From Microvirga roseola (GTDB lineage: Bacteria > Pseudomonadota > Alphaproteobacteria > Rhizobiales > Beijerinckiaceae): a DNA stretch of 63,543 nucleotides. A program made the translations under genes and the position numbers. The stretch is taken from contig NZ_JAJATX010000022.1 of assembly GCF_020866965.1 (NCBI RefSeq), positions 1 to 63,543 of the forward strand. The letters run 5' to 3'. The notes below the pieces were generated by a model. The model did no database searches. It was not told where the DNA came from and saw only the letters and a list, made by a program, of their open reading frames with translations. Of the stretch, positions 25,297 through 34,678 are shown piece by piece; position 1 is the first letter of the stretch; every line of letters begins with the position of its first letter.

Positions 25297-27825
25297 ATGG
25301 AGCGCGATCCGCTTCGCCTGGCCTGGAAGACGCATCCGCTGCGCCATTGCCTCGGATTCTGTCTTCTCATTCTGGCAGGCCTACTGCTCCTCGTCGGCTT
25401 CGACCTGATCCGTGTCGTGGTGGACCGGGCGGTCGGCGGCACGATGGGCGTGCCGGACGCGCTTCTCCGGATCGCCGTGAGCCCGTCCCCGAACCTCTGG
25501 CCCGAGCCCCTGGTGCTCTTTCCCGGCTTTTCCTTGAGCGCGGAGGCATTCACCCTGGCCTCCATCGCGGGTCTGGTTCTCGTTCCCGTCCTGGTCGCCC
25601 TGGTCCTGGTCGCCCTCGACTGGACCATCATCGCCATCGGCTCGGGCGTGCTGGCCCGCATCCGCTCCACGATCATCGATGCAGTGCTGAAGGCTCCGCC
25701 TTCGACGCAGGACGAGGTGGCGGCCGTCACGGCGCTTGCGGGAACGCCGCTCGCCCGCGAGAACGCGGTGCTGGGCGCGGGCCTTCTGAGACCCGTGCAG
25801 CTCGGCGGCATGATCGGGCTGGCCTTCGCCTTTGTGCTCGTCATGGACTGGCATCTCGGGGTGGCGCTCGCCCTCGCGCTGGCCCTGGGCGGCATGCTGA
25901 ACGTGCGCCGGTTCTTCCTGCGTTTCGATGCGGCCAAGGCCCGCTACCGCGAGGGCGAGGCCGCGGAAGAAATCCTGACGGACCTGGAGCACCGCATCCC
26001 GGCCCTTCGCGCCCACGGCACCGGGCACTCGGAGCGGGAGCGGGTGCGCCGCGCCCTCGTCGAGAGCCACCGTCCGGTGGCGAAGCGGGAAATCCGCATG
26101 GCGGTGATCGACGCCGCCGCCGCGGCCTCGCTCGCGCTGGCGCCCCTCGTAGTGCTGGCGCTGGGAAGCTGGTTCGCCCAAAGCCGCCCGCTCTCGGCGG
26201 GCACGGTCGCCGCCTGCATCCTCGCCGCCGCGCTGGCGGCCTACGGCGTGCGCGAGATCGTCCAGTGGCAGCGCCTCGGCCTGAGGGCGAACGCGATCCT
26301 CTGGGACATCGCCCAGAGCCTCGCCGCCTTCAGGGGCCGCGAGCCGCGGGTCGAAACGGCGGCGCTTCCCCCGCACGGAGCCCTCGTCGCACAGGGCGTC
26401 TCGGCCTACGACCCGCAAAGCGGCGGCCGCGTCACCTCCGTCAACCTGAACCTTGCCTTCCCCTCCCACATCGCGCTGGTCGGCGATGGGGATTCGGGCC
26501 CCCGGATCCTCGCCTCGCTCATCGGCGGGCAGATCGCCCCCTCCACGGGCCGCCTCACCCTCGGCGGCGTGAATCTCGCGGCGGCGGACCCGGTCGAGCG
26601 CAGCCAGCGGATCGCCCTGGCCGGGGACACGGTTCTCATCGCGGGCACCCTGCGGGACAACCTTCTCTACGGCTGCTCCGCCCCAGCGGAGGAGCTGGAG
26701 TACCGCCTCTCCGACGCCATTGCGGTGGCCGGCCTCGACCGCCTGACCCACGCCCGCGGGCTTGCCGGCACCCTCAACCCGAAGCGGGACCCGAAGACCG
26801 CCACGGCGATCGTCGAATCCCGCCGCGCCGTGCATGCGGCCCTCGCCCGCGAAAAGCTTGACCGCTTTGTCGACCCGTTCTCCATCGAGCGCTACAACCG
26901 CTACGCCACGATCGGCGAGAACCTCCTGTTCGGAAAGCCCATCGGCGACACGTTCCGGGAGGATGGCCTGTCCGGTCACCCCTACGTGCGGGCGATCCTC
27001 GAGGCCTCGGACCTGACCAAGCCGCTCGCGCGCATCGGCCTCTCCATCGCCACCAGCATGATCGAGATCTTCGCCGACGTGCCCAACGGCCATCCGCTCT
27101 TCGAGCGGTTCTCGTTCTTCTCCGCCTCCGACCGCCCCTACTTTCAGGATCTGGTGGAGCGCCGCAGCGAGCAGCGCCGCAGCGCCCAGACTGCGCGGGA
27201 CCAGGAGCGCCTGATCGGCCTGGCGCTTCGCTACAACGAGAGCCGCCACCGCCTGGGGCTGCTCGACGACAGCATGGAGGAGCGCATCCTCGCAGCCCGC
27301 GCGGACTTCGCCCGCATGCTGCCGGTGAGCCTCAAGCCGTCCATCGAGTTCTATGACGAGGGCCTGTTCTGCGCGGCGGCAAGCGTGCAGGACAACCTGC
27401 TCTTCGGGCGCATCGCCTCCGACCAGGCGGGCGCGGCGGACGCGGTGCAGGGCGTGATCCGCCGGGTGCTGACCGAGCGGGGCCTCGACGGCGAGGTCTC
27501 GCGCATCGGCCTCGACATGCCCATCGACGAACAGGGCGGCGACCTGTCGTCGAGCGAGATCGCCGCCATCGACCTGGTGCGCTGCCTCGTGCGCCGGCCG
27601 AGCGTTCTGGTGGTCCAGCGCGCCCTCGACGGGCTTTCCGAAGCGCAGGCCGACAGGCTCGTCGCGAACCTGCGCCGCGCCCTCGTCGGGCGCGGGCTGA
27701 TCCTGGTGACGCCCTCGATCTCGCCCGCCATGGATCAACCTCCCTTCGACGCAGTTATCCGTTTCGAGCGGGGCGAGCCCGTGATGGATCACCGCATCCG
27801 GCAGCTTGAGGCGCTGAGCGCGTGA
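25297..27825 (+). CDS. ABC-exporter-like membrane protein with degenerate ATPase motifs
   Basis: 842-residue protein with an exporter-type membrane domain (hydrophobic stretches at residues 18-45, 85-115, 170-200 and 270-320) and a long cytoplasmic part from about 365. The nucleotide site is degenerate: the Walker A region is VGDGDSGPR (395-403) without the essential Lys, the signature is LSSSE (750-754) instead of LSGGQ, and Walker B reads LVVQRALDGLS (771-781) without Asp-Glu. The Q-loop neighbour motif (x-N-L-L-x-G) occurs three times, at 454-459, 541-546 and 700-704, not once. It is therefore probably not an active ATPase. It is a lone gene; the ATG at 25297 follows a CCTGGGAGC stretch. 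Confidence 0.75.
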   Translation: MERDPLRLAWKTHPLRHCLGFCLLILAGLLLLVGFDLIRVVVDRAVGGTMGVPDALLRIAVSPSPNLWPEPLVLFPGFSLSAEAFTLASIAGLVLVPVLVALVLVALDWTIIAIGSGVLARIRSTIIDAVLKAPPSTQDEVAAVTALAGTPLARENAVLGAGLLRPVQLGGMIGLAFAFVLVMDWHLGVALALALALGGMLNVRRFFLRFDAAKARYREGEAAEEILTDLEHRIPALRAHGTGHSERERVRRALVESHRPVAKREIRMAVIDAAAAASLALAPLVVLALGSWFAQSRPLSAGTVAACILAAALAAYGVREIVQWQRLGLRANAILWDIAQSLAAFRGREPRVETAALPPHGALVAQGVSAYDPQSGGRVTSVNLNLAFPSHIALVGDGDSGPRILASLIGGQIAPSTGRLTLGGVNLAAADPVERSQRIALAGDTVLIAGTLRDNLLYGCSAPAEELEYRLSDAIAVAGLDRLTHARGLAGTLNPKRDPKTATAIVESRRAVHAALAREKLDRFVDPFSIERYNRYATIGENLLFGKPIGDTFREDGLSGHPYVRAILEASDLTKPLARIGLSIATSMIEIFADVPNGHPLFERFSFFSASDRPYFQDLVERRSEQRRSAQTARDQERLIGLALRYNESRHRLGLLDDSMEERILAARADFARMLPVSLKPSIEFYDEGLFCAAASVQDNLLFGRIASDQAGAADAVQGVIRRVLTERGLDGEVSRIGLDMPIDEQGGDLSSSEIAAIDLVRCLVRRPSVLVVQRALDGLSEAQADRLVANLRRALVGRGLILVTPSISPAMDQPPFDAVIRFERGEPVMDHRIRQLEALSA

Positions 27826-27919
27826 GATTTTCCATCTTGACCAAAGGCTTGGCCCGGGGGCAGCTTGTCCCGTGCGCTGGCGCACATGAGAGGGATTGTC
27901 GATCGGTCATGATGTTACG

Positions 27920-28825
27920 ATGGTAGGGCGTACTGACACTTCCGACGAACTCCGGGTCCGCTTCTGGGGCACGCGGGGCTCGACTTGTGCGTCAGGTCCG
28001 CAATTCGTCGAGTTCGGGGGCCATACGCCCTGCGTCGAGATCCGCTGCGGCGAGCGCCTCTTCATCGTCGATGCCGGAACGGGCCTCTCGGCGCTCGGCA
28101 GCGAACTCGGGACCTCGGCGCCCGACAAGGTCGATATCCTCTTCAGCCATCTCCACCTCGACCACATCGGAGGCCTGCCCTTCTTCAAACCCGTTCTCCT
28201 CGACAAGAACCGGGTCATCCGCACCTATTGCGGCACCCTGGAGGGGGACAGCGCGATGGAGGCCCTGGAGCGCCTGTTCGCGCCGCCGCTCTTTCCCGTG
28301 CGCCTCGGCCAGCTTCCGGCGCGCTTCGAGCACCACGGCTTCAAGGCCGGCGAGCCCCTGATCTTCGACGACGGGACCCGGGTCGAGACCCATCTCCTGA
28401 ACCATCCCGGCGGCGCGACCGGCTATCGCTTCAGCCATCGCGGACGGAGCGTCTGCTACATCAGCGACATCGAGCACAGCGAGCCCTGGCCCGACCCGGA
28501 CCTCGCCGCCTTCGTCCGCGATGCGGACCTGATGATCTTCGACGGCATGTTCTCGGAAGCCGAGTACCCGAGCTGCCGGGGATGGGGCCATTCGACCTGG
28601 CAGAAGGCGGTCGATCTCTGCCGCAAGGCCAATGTGAAGACCCTCGCGATCTTCCACCTCTATCCCGGACACAACGATCAGTTCCTGAAATGCGTCGAGG
28701 CCGAGATGCAGTCGGCGATGCCCTCCTCCTTCATCGCCCGCGAGCGCCAGTCCATCGCGTTCGCCCCTGCCGATGGGGAATCGGTTGCGGATCGGCCCGA
28801 CGTCGGTAAGGTGCCCGCGATCTGA
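27920..28825 (+). CDS. MBL-fold metallo-hydrolase
   Basis: 301-residue metallo-beta-lactamase-fold hydrolase of the cyclic-phosphodiesterase-like group. RVRFWGTRGSTCASG at the start and FVDAGTG-like IVDAGTGLSALG are typical, and the metal motif is HLHLDH in FSHLHLDHIGG near residues 81-86. Later ligands are likely His and Asp in LLNHPGGATGYRF, YISDIEH and FHLYPGHND. The ATG at 27920 is preferred to an in-frame TTG at 27896. It lies directly before the glycan genes, 15 bases upstream, but nothing ties it to them. Confidence 0.82.
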   Translation: MVGRTDTSDELRVRFWGTRGSTCASGPQFVEFGGHTPCVEIRCGERLFIVDAGTGLSALGSELGTSAPDKVDILFSHLHLDHIGGLPFFKPVLLDKNRVIRTYCGTLEGDSAMEALERLFAPPLFPVRLGQLPARFEHHGFKAGEPLIFDDGTRVETHLLNHPGGATGYRFSHRGRSVCYISDIEHSEPWPDPDLAAFVRDADLMIFDGMFSEAEYPSCRGWGHSTWQKAVDLCRKANVKTLAIFHLYPGHNDQFLKCVEAEMQSAMPSSFIARERQSIAFAPADGESVADRPDVGKVPAI

Positions 28826-28840
28826 TCAGCGGGCCCTTTC

Positions 28841-29848
28841 ATGTCAGCTCCCATTCTCGTCACCGGCGCGGCGGGCTTTATCGGCTCTCACGTGGCCGAG
28901 CGGCTTCTCGCGGCAGGCCACCCCGTGGTCGGCCTGGACAGCTTCACGCCCTATTACGACGTGAGCCTGAAGGAGGCCCGCTTCGCGAGGCTTACGCCGC
29001 ACAACACCTTCGTGCCTGAGCGCGTGGACCTCGCCGATGCGGCGGCCCTGAATGACCTCTTCAGCCGCCACCGTTTCGAGCGGGTGATCCATCTCGCCGC
29101 CCAGCCGGGCGTGCGCTTCGTGGATGCGCAGCCCTATGCCGCCTCGAACCTCGTCGGCTTCATGAACATGCTCGAGGCCTGCCGGCACGGGGGTGTCGGG
29201 CATCTGGTCTATGCCTCATCGAGCTCGGTCTACGGAGCCAACGGCAAGCTGCCCTTCTCCGAGCATGACATGGCCGATCACCCGATCAGCCTCTACGCTG
29301 CGACCAAGAAGGCGAACGAGATGATGGCGCATGCTTACGCCCATCTCTTCAAGCTCCCCGCCACGGGCCTGCGCTTCTTCACGGTCTATGGGCCTTGGGG
29401 ACGGCCGGACATGGCGGTCTACAAGTTCACCCACGCCATTGCCCAGGGCCAGGAAATCCAGGTCGCGAATGCCGGCAAGGTCTGGCGGGACTTCACTTAC
29501 GTGGACGACATCGTCGAGGGCATCGTGCGGCTCGTGGACTGCATCCCCGCCCCCGATCCGGCCTGGAACGCGCAGGATCCGGATCCTGCGACAGGCCCTG
29601 CGCCGCACCGGGTCTACAATATCGGCAACGACGCGCCCGAAGAGGTGAACCGTCTCATCGCCCTGATCGAGGAGGCTCTGGGCAAAAAGGCCAACCGCGT
29701 GGACGTGGCGCTCCCCCCCGGCGATGTGCTCGAGACCCGCGCCGATGTCACGGATCTGCGCCGCGACGTGGGCTTCTCCCCGTCCACGCCGCTGGACGAG
29801 GGCATCCGCCGCTTCGTCGCGTGGTACAAGAGCTATCACGGGGTTTGA
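28841..29848 (+). CDS. UDP-glucuronate 4-epimerase-like NAD-dependent epimerase
   Basis: 335-residue extended short-chain dehydrogenase. The Rossmann loop is GAAGFIGSH at residues 9-17, GLDSFTPYYDVSLKEARFARL is the classic start of UDP-glucuronate epimerases (LspL/CapI type), SSSVYG supplies the Ser, and YAATKKANE the Tyr and Lys. RFFTVYGPWGRPDMA and FTYVDDIVEGI are also conserved. It would convert UDP-GlcA to UDP-GalA for a surface polysaccharide. The next gene, a polyprenyl-phosphate sugar transferase, begins five bases after its stop. Confidence 0.88.
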   Translation: MSAPILVTGAAGFIGSHVAERLLAAGHPVVGLDSFTPYYDVSLKEARFARLTPHNTFVPERVDLADAAALNDLFSRHRFERVIHLAAQPGVRFVDAQPYAASNLVGFMNMLEACRHGGVGHLVYASSSSVYGANGKLPFSEHDMADHPISLYAATKKANEMMAHAYAHLFKLPATGLRFFTVYGPWGRPDMAVYKFTHAIAQGQEIQVANAGKVWRDFTYVDDIVEGIVRLVDCIPAPDPAWNAQDPDPATGPAPHRVYNIGNDAPEEVNRLIALIEEALGKKANRVDVALPPGDVLETRADVTDLRRDVGFSPSTPLDEGIRRFVAWYKSYHGV

Positions 29849-29852
29849 GCCG

Positions 29853-30965
29853 ATGGTCCGCGACTACCTGAAGCTCATCGCCTGCTGGGGCGTGTTGCTG
29901 GCGGCAGGATTTCTGCTGTCCGTCGCGTTCAATCCATTCGCCTTCTTCACGGTCGTGATGTTCTCGACGGTCCTGCTCGTGGCAGGCCTGATCGCTTCGC
30001 TTCTGATCCTCGCTCTTAAGCCGCTTCTTATCCGCTACGCGCTGGCGCGCCCGAATGCGCGATCGAGCCACAAGATCCCGACGCCCCAAGGCGGAGGAAT
30101 GGCCGTTGTTGGCGCGGCGTTGATCGCGACGGCTTTGACATTTGCTCTTCTACCCCTCCCCAATGAACTCCTGAGAACCTTTGTCATTGTCGCAGTCGCT
30201 ACGGTGATCCTGGCAGTGATCGGCGCCGTCGACGACATCCGCCCCCTTTCGGCGAGCCTGCGCCTCGTCCTGCAAGTCGCAGCCGTTTCCGCCGTCGTGG
30301 TGACGAGCGGCCTAAGGGTTCTGCCGGAAGCGGTGCCGCTCGCCGTGGAGCAGGCGATCCTCATCCTCGGCGGCGTCTGGTTCGTGAACCTCGTCAACTT
30401 CATGGACGGCCTCGACTGGATCACCGTCGCCGAGATGGTTCCTGTCACCGCTGCCGTCGCCGTTCTCGGGATCGCAGCCGGCGTTCCGTTCCCGGTCATC
30501 CTCATGGCTCTCGCCCTCTGCGGTGCGCTCCTCGGTTTCGCCCCCTTCAACAAGCCCGTCGCGCGGCTTTTCCTCGGCGATGTCGGCTCGCTCCCCATCG
30601 GGCTTCTCGTCGGCTGGATGCTGCTGCAACTGGCCGGAACCGGCGCGCTCGCGGCAGCCCTCCTGCTTCCGCTCTACTATCTGATGGACGCCACCATCAC
30701 CCTGCTGCGCCGCCTCGCGCGCCGCGAAAAGGTGTGGGAGGCGCATCGCAGCCATTTCTACCAGAAGGCCACGGATAGCGGTTTTTCCGCCATGTCCGTC
30801 AGCGCCCATGTGTTCGGGCTCAACCTTGTTCTCGCGGGTCTCGCCGCTATGACATTGGTCTGGTCCTCGGGCGTCGTGCAGGTCGCGGCGCTCGGGCTCG
30901 GAACCGTTCTCGTCGCCCTGGTCCTCAGGCGCTTTTCCACCCCCCGCCCGGAGGTTCTTCGATGA
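29853..30965 (+). CDS. MraY/WecA-family polyprenyl-phosphate sugar-1-phosphate transferase
   Basis: 370-residue membrane protein with about 10 hydrophobic segments, family GT4/MraY-WecA. The catalytic elements are DD in IGAVDDIRPL, NFMDGLDWIT and FLGDVGSLPIG. RYALARPNARSSHKIPTPQGGGMAVV resembles WecA/WbpL. It transfers a sugar phosphate, such as GlcNAc- or a deoxy-sugar-1-phosphate, onto undecaprenyl phosphate, the first step of O-antigen or exopolysaccharide assembly. It lies between two epimerase-type genes and overlaps the second by four bases. Confidence 0.88.
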   Translation: MVRDYLKLIACWGVLLAAGFLLSVAFNPFAFFTVVMFSTVLLVAGLIASLLILALKPLLIRYALARPNARSSHKIPTPQGGGMAVVGAALIATALTFALLPLPNELLRTFVIVAVATVILAVIGAVDDIRPLSASLRLVLQVAAVSAVVVTSGLRVLPEAVPLAVEQAILILGGVWFVNLVNFMDGLDWITVAEMVPVTAAVAVLGIAAGVPFPVILMALALCGALLGFAPFNKPVARLFLGDVGSLPIGLLVGWMLLQLAGTGALAAALLLPLYYLMDATITLLRRLARREKVWEAHRSHFYQKATDSGFSAMSVSAHVFGLNLVLAGLAAMTLVWSSGVVQVAALGLGTVLVALVLRRFSTPRPEVLR

Positions 30966-31903
30966 ATGCACCCCTGGTTGCGCTAACCGGCTCGACAGGC
31001 TTCATCGGAAAGCATCTTCTCACCGAACTCCCGAAGCGCGGCTACCGGGTCCGGGTACTCCTGCGCCGTCCCTCCGAAGTGCCGGAAGGCGCAACGAGCG
31101 CCGTGATCGGCGACATCGCCTCGCCGCACAACATGGCGGCGGCGCTTCGCGACGTGGACATGGTGATCCATTCGGCCGGCCTCGCGCACGCCATGTCGGG
31201 GCGCCCGGAGGACGATTACCGCACCATCAACACGGAAGCGACGATCAGGCTCGCGCAATCCGCCGAGCGGGGGGGCGTGAAGCGCTTCGTCTTCCTCTCC
31301 TCGATCCGGGCCCAGAGCGGACCGGTGGCGGAGGGCGTTCTCACCGAGGAGCAGGAGCCCCGGCCGACGGACGCTTACGGCCGCTCGAAGCTCGAGGCGG
31401 AAAAGGGCCTTGCGGAGCTCGGCATCGACTGGGCGGCGCTTCGCCCGGTGCTCGTCTACGGACCCGGCGTGAAGGGCAACATGGCGGCCCTCATGACCCT
31501 CGCGCAGTCGCCCTGGCCCCTGCCGCTCGGCGGCCTCAGGGCCAGGCGCTCGCTCCTCTCCCTCGACAATCTCGCCGCCGCCATGGACACCCTGCTGAAA
31601 GCGGAAGGCCCGCTCCGGCGGCCCTTCATCGCCGCCGACCCCGAGCCGCTGACCGTGCCGGAGATTGTGGCAGCCTTGCGCAAGGGCCTGGGACGCGGGC
31701 CGGGGCTGGTCCCGGTGCCCTCCTTCGTGCTGGGAGGCGTCGCCGCCCTTGCGGGCAAGGGCGAGGCATATGAGCGCCTCGCAGGCTCGCTGGTGGCGAG
31801 CCCCGCGGCGCTGGAAGGGCTGGGCTGGAAGCCGGTCAGTTCGACGCGAGACGGGCTTGCTCGACTGGCGCGGCAGGCGGGGGCACCTGCTTCCGGCGCT
31901 TGA
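30962..31903 (+). CDS. NAD-dependent sugar epimerase/dehydratase (WbpV/WcaG-like SDR)
   Basis: 313-residue extended SDR enzyme. The Rossmann loop reads GSTGFIGKHL near residues 10-19, FLSSIRAQSG carries the Ser, and YGRSKLEAEKGL the Tyr-x-x-x-Lys. Together with the upstream WecA-type transferase it resembles the 4-keto-sugar reductase of O-antigen loci (WbpV, WbjF-like). Its start overlaps the previous gene in ATGA. The last 68 bases overlap the 3 prime end of the opposite-strand CapD-like gene. Confidence 0.8.
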   Translation: MNAPLVALTGSTGFIGKHLLTELPKRGYRVRVLLRRPSEVPEGATSAVIGDIASPHNMAAALRDVDMVIHSAGLAHAMSGRPEDDYRTINTEATIRLAQSAERGGVKRFVFLSSIRAQSGPVAEGVLTEEQEPRPTDAYGRSKLEAEKGLAELGIDWAALRPVLVYGPGVKGNMAALMTLAQSPWPLPLGGLRARRSLLSLDNLAAAMDTLLKAEGPLRRPFIAADPEPLTVPEIVAALRKGLGRGPGLVPVPSFVLGGVAALAGKGEAYERLAGSLVASPAALEGLGWKPVSSTRDGLARLARQAGAPASGA

Positions 31904-33845
31904 ATTCCGGGATCGCCTCCTCGAAGACCCGCTCGGCCATGGCCCGGTCGCCGACGGTGATGGCGCGGGCGAGGGTGTTGAGCCACTGGTCGACCCGCGC
32001 GCGGTCGGCGAAGACGGGCTTGGCCGCCATCACCCCGTCAATGCCGATCTCGGCGCGGGGCTCCTCGCGGGCGAAGAGGATCTCGTGCAGCCGCTCGCCG
32101 GGGCGCGTGCCGGTGACGGAAATCTCGATATCCTCGCCGGGCTCGTAACCGGCAAGGCGGATCATACGCTCGGCGAGATCGTAGATGCGCACCGGCTGGC
32201 CCATCTTCAGCACATAGACCGAGGCGCGCTCGTCGGTATTCGTGCCGTCCGTCAGCGTCCGGCCCTCCGCATCCGCATGGGAGGCCGAGGTGAGCACGAG
32301 ATCCGCCGCCTCCCGGGTGGTCATGAAATAGCGCACCATGTCGGGATGGGTGACGGTGACCGGACCGCCGCGGGCGATCTGCGCCTTGAACTTCGGCACC
32401 ACGGAGCCGACGGAGCCGAGCACGTTGCCGAAGCGCACCGCGATGGTGCGGGTCGCCCCGTTGCGGCCCATGAACTCGGCGTCGAGCGCCTGCCCGTACA
32501 TCTCGGCGAGACGCTTCGTGGCGCCGAGCATCGAAACCGGATCGATGGCCTTGTCGGTGGAGATCATCACGATGGCGGAGACGCCTGCCTCCACCGCCGC
32601 ATCGGCCACGTTCACGGAGCCGAAGACGTTGGTCTTGACGCCTTCCGTCCAGTTCTTCTCGAGATAGGGCACGTGCTTGAGCGCGGCGGCGTGGAACACC
32701 ACGTCCGGCCGGAACTCGCCCATGACCTCGCGGATGCGCTCCCGGTCGCGCACATCGGCGATGACGCCGTCCACGCGCGTGTCGCTGGAGAGGATGGTCG
32801 GGTTCTCGAGAATATGATGCAGCGAGGGCTCGGAGCTCTCCAGGATCAGCAGGTCGCTCGCGCCGAAGGCCACGACGCGGGTGCAGATCTCGGATCCGAT
32901 GGAGCCGCCCCCGCCCGTCACGAGCACGCGCTTGCCGCGGATGAAGGTCTCCAGCCGCTGCCGGTCGATCTGCACCGTGGGGCGCAGGAGCAGATCCTCG
33001 ATCTCCAGCGGCGCGAGCTCCGCGTCGCGCATGCCTTCGCCCAGGCTCGTGACGCGCACCAGCGGCAGGCCGAGGCGGCGGGAGCGGGCAAGGAGCGTGT
33101 CCGGGTTGGCCTCCGGCGTCAGCGCGCTCGGCGTCGCCACGAGGCGGCGGATCGGAACGCCGCGCTCGTTGAAATCCTGGATCACCTGGTCGAGATCGTC
33201 GAAGGTGCCGAGCACCGGCACGCCGCGGATCGACTGGCCGAGATCGTCCGCGCGGTAGGACAGGATGCCCCTGGGCTGGAGCTTGCGCACCGCGCCCGAT
33301 TCGATGGCCCTCAAGATCACCTCGGTGTCGCTGACCCGCCCCAGGAGCAGGGTCGGCGTGCTGGCGTTGCGCTCCAGCGTGTTGCGGGATCGGGCGTATT
33401 TCATGTAGCGGAAGGCCAGCCGCGGGCCTCCCAGCAGGAACATCTGGACGAGCCAGTAGAGGGCGATTGTGACCTTGCCGAAGAAGTAGATCCCGAAGAA
33501 CTGCGGCGAGACGAGAACGTAGTCGACCACCAGTAGCGCGAGCGCCAGCACGGTGACCGCCCGGAAGATGTTGAAGAGGTCGGGCAGGGAGGCGAAGCGC
33601 CACTTGGAGCGGTAGAGCTGGAAGTACCAGTACACCGCGCCGGCAAAGGCGACGAAGGGCGGCAGAACGAGAGGCAGGTGAACCAGGCGCTCGCTCAGCA
33701 GGAATCCTTCGAAGCGCACGAAGAAGGTTGCGAGGACGGCGACGGCCGTCATCACGAGGTCGTGCGCGATAATGAGCGCTTTCTTGAAATCCTGCCGAGT
33801 CATGATCTTTGCCAGTTCCGCAGCGGCGGTATCCGCCGGGCTCAT
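31836..33845 (-). CDS. CapD/WbpM-type membrane nucleotide-sugar 4,6-dehydratase
   Basis: 669-residue protein of the FlaA1/WbpM/CapD group. Four hydrophobic helices lie in residues 25-150 and a Rossmann domain follows. GGGGSIGSEICTRV near residue 298 is the NAD loop, and SMLGATKRLAEMY shows the Met-Lys variant of the SDR active site seen in WbpM. The enzyme is expected to make a UDP-4-keto-6-deoxy sugar from UDP-GlcNAc at the membrane, feeding the adjacent epimerase and transferase. The ATG at 33845 fits the helix start. It shares 68 bases of its 3 prime end with the opposite gene. Confidence 0.87.
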   Translation of the reverse strand: MSPADTAAAELAKIMTRQDFKKALIIAHDLVMTAVAVLATFFVRFEGFLLSERLVHLPLVLPPFVAFAGAVYWYFQLYRSKWRFASLPDLFNIFRAVTVLALALLVVDYVLVSPQFFGIYFFGKVTIALYWLVQMFLLGGPRLAFRYMKYARSRNTLERNASTPTLLLGRVSDTEVILRAIESGAVRKLQPRGILSYRADDLGQSIRGVPVLGTFDDLDQVIQDFNERGVPIRRLVATPSALTPEANPDTLLARSRRLGLPLVRVTSLGEGMRDAELAPLEIEDLLLRPTVQIDRQRLETFIRGKRVLVTGGGGSIGSEICTRVVAFGASDLLILESSEPSLHHILENPTILSSDTRVDGVIADVRDRERIREVMGEFRPDVVFHAAALKHVPYLEKNWTEGVKTNVFGSVNVADAAVEAGVSAIVMISTDKAIDPVSMLGATKRLAEMYGQALDAEFMGRNGATRTIAVRFGNVLGSVGSVVPKFKAQIARGGPVTVTHPDMVRYFMTTREAADLVLTSASHADAEGRTLTDGTNTDERASVYVLKMGQPVRIYDLAERMIRLAGYEPGEDIEISVTGTRPGERLHEILFAREEPRAEIGIDGVMAAKPVFADRARVDQWLNTLARAITVGDRAMAERVFEEAIPEFKRRKQVPPPAAPVEQARLASN

Positions 33846-33895
33846 TGCTTTGTCAATGTAAGACCGTTTCGTTCCTCACGGGCGGATTCCCCGCC

Positions 33896-34678
33896 TCACG
33901 GCCGGGGCAGCGGGCGGTCGGCGACGACCACGAGGCCGCTTTCCCCGCGGGCGATATGCGCCCGGATGCCGAAGCTTGAAGCGAGCTGCGCCTCGGTCAG
34001 CACCTCGTGCGGCGGGGCATGGGCCTCGATAAGTCCTTGGCGCAAAAGCACCATGTCGTCGGCATAACGCGCAGCCAATGTCAGGTCGTGCATGACGGCG
34101 ATCACCGTGCCGCCGGCTCTCGCATGGCTCCTGAGCACGTCGAGCACCACGAGCTGGTGGCGTGGATCGAGCGCGGCGACGGGCTCGTCGGCAAGGAGAA
34201 CCGGAGCCTGCGTCGCGAGGGCGCGGGCGAGCAGCACCCGGGCGCGCTCGCCGCCGGACAGCTCCGTGGCGGGCCTGTCCTCGAAATTCTCCAGCCCCGT
34301 CTCACGGATTGCGGACGCGACCGCCTCCCGGCCTCCCGCCGGCAGCGCATCGGGCTTTTCCCCGTGCGGGAGCCGGCCCAGGCCCACGACCTGCGACACC
34401 GCGAGAGGCCAGGCGATCTCGCCCCCCTGGGGCAGATAGGCGATGGCCCGCGCGCGCTCCGCAGCCCGCATCTGCCCGACCGGGCGTCCGTCGAGGGTGA
34501 CGCTCCCCTCGGCGGGGGCAACGAGCCCCGCGAGCGCCCGGATCAGGGTGGTCTTGCCGGCTCCGTTGGGGCCGACGATCACGGTCAGCCGCCCGGGCTG
34601 GAGGGAGAGATCGAGCCGCGTGAGCACGCGGCGACGGCCGAGATCCACCGAAAGCGAACGGGTCTGAAGGCGGGTCAT
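33896..34678 (-). CDS. Iron-complex ABC importer ATP-binding protein (FecE/BtuD type)
   Basis: 260-residue ABC ATPase. Walker A is GPNGAGKTT at about residues 36-44, the Q-loop reads YLPQGGEIAWPLAV, the signature LSGGERARV and Walker B VLLADEP, followed by VMHDL. The spacing and the PLAV-x-x-VV-x-LGR segment match the iron-chelate/cobalamin importer group. It overlaps the permease gene by four bases (ATGA), so the two are translationally coupled. The substrate, whether siderophore, heme or cobalamin, is not visible. Confidence 0.87.
   Translation of the reverse strand: MTRLQTRSLSVDLGRRRVLTRLDLSLQPGRLTVIVGPNGAGKTTLIRALAGLVAPAEGSVTLDGRPVGQMRAAERARAIAYLPQGGEIAWPLAVSQVVGLGRLPHGEKPDALPAGGREAVASAIRETGLENFEDRPATELSGGERARVLLARALATQAPVLLADEPVAALDPRHQLVVLDVLRSHARAGGTVIAVMHDLTLAARYADDMVLLRQGLIEAHAPPHEVLTEAQLASSFGIRAHIARGESGLVVVADRPLPRP

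Noticed and set aside
25381..27885. 834-codon antisense frame opposite the ABC-like gene
   Set aside because: Same explanation: third-codon GC bias opens the opposite frame. The residue content is typical of shadows.
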